Below are positions 58,701-64,000 of a stretch of 64,000 bases of DNA, piece by piece. The notes beneath the pieces were generated by a model. The model did no database searches and had not been told where the DNA came from. It saw nothing but the letters and a program-made list of their open reading frames with translations. Position numbers and translations under genes: made by a program. Numbering within the stretch: the first letter of the stretch is position 1; every line of letters begins with the position of its first letter. Origin of the DNA: Ancistrus triradiatus (Eukaryota; Chordata; Actinopteri; Siluriformes; Loricariidae); the NCBI GenBank assembly GCA_025084515.1, contig JAJAGP010000218.1, positions 434,001 to 498,000 of the forward strand, written 5' to 3'.

Positions 58701-61700
58701 GTCTTTGTGGTTAATTAAGTTAAGCGTACAAAAAATCTAATTAAATCTAATTAAAGTACATTTATTCTAAGGATTGTTTGCCCGTTTATTTAACATCACA
58801 TCAGATTTAATGGTTATTTGTGACAGGAGCAAGTTTCTAAAGATACTAGGCAAATACACTCACACTGGGGACAAATTAGAGCAAACAATTAACCTAAAGC
58901 ATGTCTTTGGAATGTGGGAGGACACAGGGAGGTTAGGTAGTTATACATGTAGTTTAATGCCATGTTAAAACCGTTATCTACATGGCAGGAGAGGTATGCT
59001 ATAATAAGAGTATTCGGTTAGATAAGGTTATTGTTAGACGTGAATAATTAGTTTATTGTCTCTCAGAAAGGTATTGAGGGAGCTTGTTTTAAGCGTGGTT
59101 GAAAATCCCTTCCTTGGTTGTTGTCATTAAGAGTTGTCGACGTTCCTTATGGAATTTATGGCTTTCGGAAGGATGTGTTCACAGTGGTATGTGTGGTAGT
59201 AGGCGCCTGGCAAAGTTCACAGAATGGAAGGGGGGGTCGCTCCTCACTAGATGAGAGTGGGGCAGGTGGGAATGGCCAATATGACATTTGATGTAAGCAG
59301 TTTGAACACAGCACAAAGAACTCAAGATGAGGATTAAAAAGTCCTGAGGCAATATTGCATGCCAATGCCAATATGGAGAGACTCAAAGGAATAAATGCAT
59401 GAGACAACTATATCACAATCCATAGAAATGCCAAACTTGCAGATGTTTTAACTTTCTTAGCTCTGGAAGATATGGAGATACCCGGAATCTCCCAGCAGCA
59501 CGGTTCAGACCACTGGTCATGACCTATTGGCAGCAGCAGCCATGACATCTCAATCTCAAGGGGTCTGTGCTGTAGGTGTAAAAGAATGATTAAGATTTAT
59601 AGTGACTTTGATTTGGTGTCATGTGACGTCTCTCAACAAGTGGAAGAGCAAGCTGGCAAACGTGGTTGTGAAATATGAGGATAGTGTCTCGTAACCATTT
59701 TGACAGCAGTGAGGCAATGGGGTTTGTTTGGCTGCCATTTTGCCAAGTACCACCTGCTGATTATCAGAAGCTGATATGTAATACAGTGGTATCTTAGTTC
59801 TCTAGTTAATTCATTCCAGAAGGCTTGTCGAGAACTGAAAAGACAAGTACCGACCCAATTTTTCCAGGGTAAATTGTAATGTAATGTAATGTGTAATAAT
59901 GTAAATGATTACAAAATCCACACTGTATAAGACATTATATGCATTAATGGAATTGTACAGGTGCTCCCTGATTTACAGCGGATGCATTCAGACAAATTAA
60001 TCATAAGTTAAATGTAAAATGAACTGAAGAGTTTAACAAGTGTTTGGTAGAGCGGTATATAATAGCGGAGACATGGAAAGGTTTTTTTTATGATAAGTAC
60101 ATTACTGTTTATAACACTTATATTAACCTACAGTTGCCAAAAATCATTAATACAAAGCTTATTTTATAATAATTACTGAAAAATCTCTACTAATGTAATG
60201 TAGTGAGTAATGTATTGAAAGTGAAAGCTTACTTACTCCACTCATCGGCGCTAGCATAGCTGCTAATGCTAACTGCTCAGCCTGTGTTTTGGAGATTCAG
60301 GACAGCATCCATTACGGTTGGCTGTCAATACTATACTTTAAGTTAGTCTATATTTAACTGCACTAAGAATACAGAACTGTAGGTGTAAATATAAATAAAA
60401 ACACGATAAATACACCACAGATCTTTACTGGGAAAGAGCTATTGTGAGATCGAATCACTGAATTGAGTTTCGGCTGAAACGACTCACGCGTCTCGATTCA
60501 TACAAGTTTAAACAAGTGCACCGAGTACTGAGGAAACGACGAGAACCAAGACACATTTGTCTGGTCAAAATGTGTCGAGAAACAAATAGACGAGTTCCAA
60601 GGTGGTCGAGAATTTGTTTTCACTGGTTAACTTGAAACTTGTGCTAAAGAATGGATTACTTAAGTGGCCTGTAAAGTTTCTTGTCCCTGTTTTGGATGAT
60701 ACAGGCATGTCCAAAGACCCTGGCAAGGCTGAATCGCTCAACCACATGTGCAGCAGTGATCTAATGGAGCAGGATGGCATTATAACTATGATATTCTGCC
60801 ACTGCTAAACTTCCTTTTGAGTCAATAACTGGACAGAAACAGGGAAGAAGATCTGCAAGGGTAGACTAATTGAGAAACGATACCCTCAGCTGAGAAAATT
60901 GTCTCAAGCTAATTGGAAGATGACTCATCAACAGCCATGTAATGATCTTATGTCCTCCTTATTGTGCTGTGTTATATTGGCGCTTCCTGACTTCATAAGA
61001 CCTTTTTTCTTGTCCTCAGAAACTTCCCAGGTTGGTTTGGAAGCCATTCTCTCAAGTCCAGACAGGCAACAGCAGAGCCAGGCCTATAGCTTTCGTGGGA
61101 AAGTCTCCATCATGGACACAAAAGAAATATCTTGGAGTTTCTTGCTCTGAAGTGGGCTCCATGTGACGGCTTTAATCACTGGCTAAAGAGACATATACTC
61201 ATTGTGTGGACGAATAATAAACAGCTTACAACTGTCTTACGAACAATGATGAGCCGCACAATTTAACTTGTTGCAATTTACATCAAGTACATCCAAGGTT
61301 AGAAGAACATCGCTGGAAAATTATTATAAAGATTTATTGGGGGAGGCTATGGTTGTAGTCAAAGATGCTTTGAGGTTCCTGATGTTCTGCATAACAGTTG
61401 GTACTCCTCTAAGGTTGAAGTGTCAAAGCTAATCTCTTGCCACATGTGATGCCAGGACGGATTTCCCTCCATGCACTTTACCTAGAAAAGATGCCAACCT
61501 CAGCTCTCGCCCTCACCGTTCTTGAAATGTAACAATAGTCTTGGCAGCAATTCAGTTCTACCCATTAGACTCCAAGTTTTCAGACAGATCGGTAGGTGTC
61601 ACTTACTGACAGGGTCACGTTCTCTGCTCTCTCCTCAGCGGGCAGCTCACTCTGCCAGCGAATCTTGACCATGCTCACTCTGCTGATACCTTGCTGCTAA

Positions 61701-63022
61701 TTGATATTGCTTTGTTGATGTGCTAATATCATCGACCGTCTTTTAGTTGGCCTAAAGCATACGACACACGATTGACATGCTGATGCACTATTTTGAACAA
61801 TCAGAACTTTCAGCGTCGGATGATGTACAACCCCTGTCTGTTATTCATTGCAGACTGGATTTCATGAGCTTCGTGTCATAGAAACAATCATCAATCACGG
61901 ACTATTTCTCAAATTTGTGTAACTGAATAGAAACTGTACATGTACATTGTAAACTCGATCATACGAACACGAGGGCTGCTCAGTAAAACATATATGTCAG
62001 CATCAGGTATGAATGTCACTGCCTTTGTCTAGTGTTTTTAACGTTGTTAAGTCGCAAAACTTTCCTCTCTCCAAAAACAGGCTTGAAACAGGCTTTTGTT
62101 AACAAAACTATATGATAACACAATATGAGCAAGATAATGCCTCAGTAATACAAGCAGATAAGCTGCTGAGATAGACAATTATGATATCTACTGTTGATTG
62201 GTTCTTGTTTACACACTATAAATTCTGCTTCAAAATAAATAGACAGAAAGAAAAGCTATATGTTCCTGACTGATTCTTTGAGAGATGAACCGAGTCTCGC
62301 AGATGCTGAGGTAACACACTTCTTGTGGCATCGTGCTGCTATCAATGAATGGATATGAATATCCAAAATCCAGCTGGCCAATAGACCAACCTAAAAGTGT
62401 CCCTCTGAAGGAGATTAAGTATTCAAAGTTTTGGGATTTGACACTTAATAATTCAAACAATATTGCAGTAATAACAAATACAATTTAAGTCATGCAAACA
62501 ATTACCATGTTTAGACACCGTGCCATGTTTATACACATGCAAACAATTACCATGTTTATGTACAGTGACCATTACACATGCTTTAAATGTCATATAACAA
62601 TATCATAATCAACTTTATAATACTGACCTATTTTGCAGGTGAGGCTGGAGTTCACAGCGCTGCATGATCTGCTGGCACTCACTATGGAAAGGACACAGCA
62701 CAGTGAGCTTGTCGAGCAGGTTGCGCACCAGCAGGCTTGCAGAGCGGCACTGCTGCAGGGACACACGCTGCCGGTCGACGGGGCAGAAGTCCTGATCACG
62801 CAGAAAACTGCTCAGGCACTGCAGGCAGTATGTGTGACCGCACGGCGTGTCCACGGGCTGCAGCAGGGGCTGCAGGCATATGTGGCACACCAGCTCGTCA
62901 TCTACCTCCTCTTGGTACTCATACACGTGACTGTGTTGGCTTTCGTGGGATTGCCCACAATCCTTACACACTCGTGCCCATGTCAAGCTTCCTGCTGGTG
63001 CCAGTGCCTTGTGCTCTGCCAT
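45211..63022 (-). CDS. lnx2b: LNX2-type RING/PDZ E3 ubiquitin ligase (9 coding exons, 680 aa)
   Basis: LNX proteins are RING E3 ligases whose PDZ domains recruit substrates such as Numb and membrane proteins. Exons on the minus strand: 63022-62628, 56953-56729, 55947-55764, 52564-52172, 51618-51487, 48096-47922, 47774-47531, 47355-47197 and 45346-45211. All are GT-AG and total 2043 nt, closing exactly on TAA. RING at 46-83: C46-C49-C61-H63-C66-C69-C80, with Asp83 at the eighth ligand as in other LNX proteins. Four PDZ domains follow at about 215-302 (DLGL loop), 329-412 (PLGI), 454-540 (SLGI) and 590-676 (WGFS). The end SWPGSLV matches LNX2. The Numb-binding NPAF/NPAY site appears as NLAF. 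Start: ATG 63022 in good context (ACCATGG); an upstream GTG and in-frame TAG exclude a longer ATG start. By position this is the gene named Lnx3 in work on the origin of Xist; the symbol lnx2b is from recall of zebrafish naming. Confidence 0.95.
45590..46741 (+). mobile_element. Degenerate Tc1-type transposon relic in LNX intron 8
   Basis: Plus-strand frames give transposase-like text: 'AKKIKLTDRDHWHVSRLLLE' (about 46042) and 'RTVHDWKRVIWSDASHFCLY' with a catalytic-Asp-like WSDAS (about 46253-46315). A 'VNRLEN' stretch near 46633 sits in the expected Glu region. Stops are frequent and ends are not resolved. Confidence 0.65.
46742..47006. mobile_element. Palindromic MITE nested in the intron-8 transposon
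   Basis: Ends CCCAGGAAAAAATGTAC and GTACATTTTTTCCTGGG are exact inverses. AT flanks both sides. Inside, about 50 bp ('ccatgaagtggccaaattac' and 'catcaaaaattcatagta') occurs twice in direct orientation at about 46766-46816 and 46877-46927. Confidence 0.88.
47197..47355 (-). CDS. lnx2b: LNX gene coding exon 8 (PDZ4 first part)
   Basis: Residues 583-636: HMHWCRDIVLL, then the carboxylate-binding loop ESWGFSIVGGYEES. Donor TCAA|GTAAGT, acceptor CCCAAG preceded by a poly-T tract. Confidence 0.95.
47531..47774 (-). CDS. lnx2b: LNX gene coding exon 7 (end of PDZ3 and linker)
   Basis: Residues 502-583: DVLLSINGVDLTQLTYNEAV, then an acidic linker (AEDEEQDPEAANKEE) and WTRWLGLP. Donor CCCAG|GTACGT. 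Confidence 0.95.
47922..48096 (-). CDS. lnx2b: LNX gene coding exon 6 (PDZ3 first part)
   Basis: Residues 444-502: KTVNLKKEPRHSLGITIAGG and VYITSVQPVGCLHKDGTIKP. Acceptor ATTTAG, donor CCAG|GTATAA. Confidence 0.95.
48515..49065 (-). mobile_element. Internally deleted Tc1-like element, family L
   Basis: Inverted ends CTGCCTGGCCAAAAAAAGGTC and GACCTTTTTTTTTTGGCCAGGCAGTG, with TA at both sides. About 0.55 kb. The minus strand keeps part of the transposase C-terminus, 'VKEWFRQHETSFSHMDWPPQ' and 'SPDLNPIENLW' with the catalytic Glu intact. The N-terminal half and both Asp residues are gone. It lies in LNX intron 5. Confidence 0.85.
49227..49401 (+). repeat. tRNA-derived SINE, copy 4
   Basis: Same family as at 1108, 10984 and 34884 but with a short deletion between the A and B boxes, so the B box is damaged. 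3' core 'gtcgctctggataagggtgt'. Confidence 0.88.
49402..50145. other. LNX intron 5, unassigned part
   Basis: Open frames of about 85-90 codons occur on both strands at 49567-49858 but have no recognisable domain and lack good splice sites. I treat them as chance. Confidence 0.4.
50150..50340 (-). repeat. Dispersed SINE-like repeat, family N copy 2
   Basis: 'gtcacatcagcactaacgcc', 'ccaattaacctaacgtgtct' and 'accagagcacccggagtaaa' match the antisense of family M and the copies at 12815 and 58775. Confidence 0.7.
50976..51414. mobile_element. Non-autonomous family-I-like element
   Basis: Left CACTATGTAAGAAAAACTATGT and right 'ccctacataaagtg' ends, with TA at 50974-50975 and 51415-51416. Internal 'tatgtggacacccc' is typical of the family. 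About 440 bp, no coding capacity. It ends about 70 bp from the exon 5 donor. Confidence 0.7.
51487..51618 (-). CDS. lnx2b: LNX gene coding exon 5 (end of PDZ2)
   Basis: Residues 400-443: ASEVRVNFVVMRQPDSSEEG and ENPYFRRRSTFMK. Acceptor GTGCAG, donor AAG|GTAAAG. The basic RRxRRR-like stretch lies in the PDZ2-PDZ3 linker. Confidence 0.94.
52172..52564 (-). CDS. lnx2b: LNX gene coding exon 4 (end of PDZ1, most of PDZ2)
   Basis: Residues 269-399, phase 0 on both sides. PDZ1 ends CTILRLTVMQE; PDZ2 has DRSEPLGIKLIRKSEEPGVF and ILDLLPGGLAAKDGKL. Donor CCAG|GTACTG. Confidence 0.95.
52699..52781. repeat. (CA)n(GA)n compound microsatellite
   Basis: About 47 bp of CA followed directly by about 35 bp of GA, 135 bp before (upstream in transcription of) LNX exon 4. 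Confidence 0.97.
52782..53671. other. LNX intron 3, unassigned part
   Basis: A plus-strand open frame at 52899-53171 has no known domain and is antisense to the host gene. Nothing is supported. Confidence 0.35.
53674..55087 (+). mobile_element. Tc1-like element, family B copy 3
   Basis: Left end 'cagttgtgcttgaacgtttg' and right end 'aactttcaagcactactc', with TA at 53672-53673 and 55088-55089. About 1.41 kb in LNX intron 3, antisense to the host gene. Confidence 0.9.
53871..54867 (+). pseudogene. Broken Tc1 transposase, family B copy 3
   Basis: The start and first residues are lost, and several small indels disrupt the frame up to about 54440. From there a 142-codon frame reaches the stop at 54865-54867. 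All three catalytic residues are still encoded: LWTDETK near 54300, QQDNNPKHTS near 54583 and NPIEMLWKDLK near 54685. This is the best preserved catalytic core in the window, but frameshifts prevent expression. Confidence 0.88.
55764..55947 (-). CDS. lnx2b: LNX gene coding exon 3 (PDZ1 first part)
   Basis: Residues 207-268: NVVELLRDEPGEDLGLRIVG, TPLGNIVIQEIVRDSVAAR, LAPGDHILE. Two AG acceptors are possible. ACTCAG at 55948 keeps the phase with exon 2; TCCTAG 13 bases earlier does not. Donor GAG|GTGAGC. Confidence 0.92.
56729..56953 (-). CDS. lnx2b: LNX gene coding exon 2 (linker with degenerate Numb-binding motif)
   Basis: Residues 132-207. Starts CPAFKRLREEAERRKRPSWN after TTCCCAG, continuing NR|CP as in LNX2. 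VNLAFEE is the counterpart of the NPAF/NPAY motif. Donor CCAAG|GTACAT. Confidence 0.9.
58775..58950 (-). repeat. Dispersed SINE-like repeat, family N copy 3
   Basis: 'acactcacactggggacaaa', 'ttaacctaaagcatgtcttt' and 'ggaatgtgggaggacacagg' match the copies at 12815 and 50150. Confidence 0.7.
59784..60625 (+). mobile_element. Non-autonomous DNA transposon, family H copy 2
   Basis: Left end 'cagtggtatcttagttctc' after TA at 59782-59783. The right side carries the inverted counterpart ('gacgagttccaaggtggtcg' to 'cactg' at 60621-60625). Internal sequence matches 36395-37280. About 0.84 kb, no coding capacity. Confidence 0.75.
60660..61300 (+). pseudogene. Degenerate Ty3/gypsy-like pol fragment (RT end to RNase H)
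   Basis: Read across several frameshifts. 60700-60760 gives 'TGMSKDPGKAESLNHM', like the DPxKxEAI segment at the end of retrotransposon reverse transcriptases. 60960-61060 gives 'LALPDFIRPFFLSSETSQVG' and 'LEAILSS', like the RNase H opening (LPDFxKPFxLxTDAS...GLGAVL). 61135-61230 gives 'EFLALKWAPCDGFNHWLKRH' and 'TNNKQLT', like ALKWAV...F..YL...TDNxxLT. No LTRs or other pol parts are seen. It is antisense to the host gene, and stops and shifts make it inert. Confidence 0.65.
61301..62627. other. LNX intron 1, 5' part, unassigned
   Basis: No exon or repeat recognised. A minus-strand stretch at 61610-61680 looks briefly codon-like but does not fit the splice phases. Confidence 0.35.
62628..63022 (-). 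CDS. lnx2b: LNX gene coding exon 1 (RING domain)
   Basis: Residues 1-131 plus two bases of Arg132. MAEHKALAPAG, then EVDDELVCHICLQPLLQPVD and CGHTYC. A second cysteine/histidine-rich stretch follows (CPFHSECQQIMQRCELQPH). Donor AATAG|GTCAGT. Confidence 0.96.
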
Positions 63023-64000
63023 GGTCCTGGGAGCTCTACTCAGTCCACTCACAGAAAAGTTTGCTGAACCCCCGACTTGCTATTTGAGCCTCGCTAGGCA
63101 CAAAGACTGTCAAAACAAGATTTCAAACCCAAGATGAAGGAGAAGTCTGTTCTCTTTGTCTCCTCATCTTACATTTTTTGGTTGAAAAGGGAACAAAGGA
63201 AAAACTGTTGCTAGTTGAGGAAGGCTCTTTTTCGGTTCTGCTCGACTAGACAGGAAATGACAGAAATCCACTTAACATCAACAACACACGGACAGAAGTG
63301 CAGCTGTATCCTCGGCACAAATTTCCTCAGGAACTTCAGCTTAGTTGGGTGTCGTGCTTCAAGTAGTTTAGTAGCTTAGTTCCATTAAAGTTCCAGCAAG
63401 GCAAAAAAAAATCACCTATGGATGAGAAAGAATATCGTAAAGGAAAAATGAGAGTACAGCATAAACTTTACCAATGTAAAAATAATCCAACCATGTCACC
63501 ATATATGCACACTATATCATACATATTTCTCATGGTGCAGTTACAAGAAGATAAATCCCATCTAGCTAACACTTTACAGTTCAAAACAAATGAAGAATGA
63601 AATGAAAACGCATGCTTTCCTCTATACATTTGTGATAAAAAATAAAAAAAAATGTTCTTCAGGTTTTCCCACCCACCTCACATCCTGAATACTTATGGCA
63701 GACTCCTGGCAGCCACCACTTGCAAACAGAAAAAGAAATAAAATAAATACGCAGACTACCTCCAGCCTAACTGAAACTGAAGCCCTTCCTCTACGTTGCT
63801 GTGTGCGCACACACAAAGACATGAAGCCAGAGAGAGCCGTGTGAATAACTAGACTGAAGCTGAGTGGAGAGAGGTGTTTGGTATCTGTCCATACAGATTC
63901 AAGAGGAGGGTCGGGGTGTATGTGTGTGCATGTGTGTATGTAACTGATCATGTGTTTGGCTAGAGGTAGGAAGTAGGGAGTTCATGCATTGATGTTGCAC
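63023..64000 (-). promoter_or_regulatory. Upstream region of the LNX gene
   Basis: 5' flank of the coding start on the minus strand. An in-frame TAG 54 nt upstream sets the limit of the reading frame. ETS-like CAGGAAAT/ATTTCCTG motifs occur at about 63253 and 63325. LNX genes usually have non-coding first exons, so the real promoter may lie here or beyond the window. No further gene is seen. Confidence 0.4.

Larger units (their letters stand above)
56954..62627 (-). other. LNX gene intron 1
   Basis: 5.7 kb. Contains a Ty3/gypsy-like pol fragment (60660-61300), a family H element (59784-60625) and a family N repeat (58775-58950). 57950-58060 has a repeat-like 'ttcaagattcaagattttca'. The rest is unassigned. 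Confidence 0.8.

Noticed and set aside
61608..61690. Possible extra LNX exon on the minus strand (codon-like text ending near a GTAAGT)
   Set aside because: Exons 1 and 2 already join in phase as NR|CPAFKR, matching LNX2 proteins; inserting this stretch breaks the phase.
45211..63022. Identification as LNX1 with CHIC2 (the human 4q12 region) or as LNX2 beside CDX2
   Set aside because: The neighbour is CHIC1-type (MSVLLPN start, RGAGHITV, SLWPVICLNKR) and the Cdx tail IQQVTVTQ is CDX4-like; there is no GSX or PDGFRA gene here.
63023..63052. Longer LNX N-terminus starting at GTG 63052
   Set aside because: GTG is not a plausible start here, and an in-frame TAG lies just upstream; ATG 63022 has a good Kozak context.
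62633..63087. Plus-strand open frames of 116-144 codons over the RING exon
   Set aside because: They are antisense shadows of the well supported LNX exon 1 with no domain of their own.

Overview
The window is vertebrate nuclear DNA, almost certainly from a ray-finned (teleost) fish. It has GT-AG split genes, long introns, CA, GATA and ATT microsatellites, tRNA-derived SINEs, and a dense mix of Tc1/mariner-type DNA transposons of kinds I know from fish genomes. An ostariophysan such as a catfish is possible, but that is a guess.

Three genes can be reconstructed completely from their splice sites, and all reading frames close exactly. cdx4 (+, 20038-22493, 3 coding exons, 274 aa) is a caudal-type homeobox factor. 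chic1 (+, 29882-39716, 6 coding exons, 173 aa) is a cysteine-string palmitoylated membrane-associated protein. An LNX2-type gene (-, 63022-45211, 9 coding exons, 680 aa; RING plus four PDZ domains; lnx2b in zebrafish naming as I recall it) is an E3 ubiquitin ligase scaffold. chic1 and the LNX gene are convergent. Order and orientation (cdx4 +, chic1 +, LNX -) match human CDX4 +, CHIC1 +, XIST -. The window is therefore the fish counterpart of the mammalian X-inactivation centre, where Xist is published to have arisen from the LNX gene 'Lnx3'.

Layout. 1-18540: gene-free transposon graveyard with nested Tc1-type elements, MITEs, SINEs and microsatellites. 18541-20037: upstream region of cdx4 with a perfect CRE, an octamer and a T-box half-site. 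20038-22970: cdx4. 22970-29780: intergenic, with two more Tc1-type copies, a broken repetitive ORF and a SINE-like repeat. 29780-41000: chic1, whose introns hold DNA transposons and a SINE. 41000-43540: transposon remnants between the convergent genes. 43540-63022: the LNX gene with transposon-filled introns, including a degenerate Ty3/gypsy-like pol piece in intron 1. 63023-64000: its upstream region.

All transposase genes seen here are broken, by different lesions in each copy. I found no bacterial, viral, CRISPR or non-coding RNA gene system. The three host genes are not one pathway: cdx4 is a posterior patterning transcription factor, chic1 a membrane trafficking-type protein, and the LNX gene a ubiquitin ligase.
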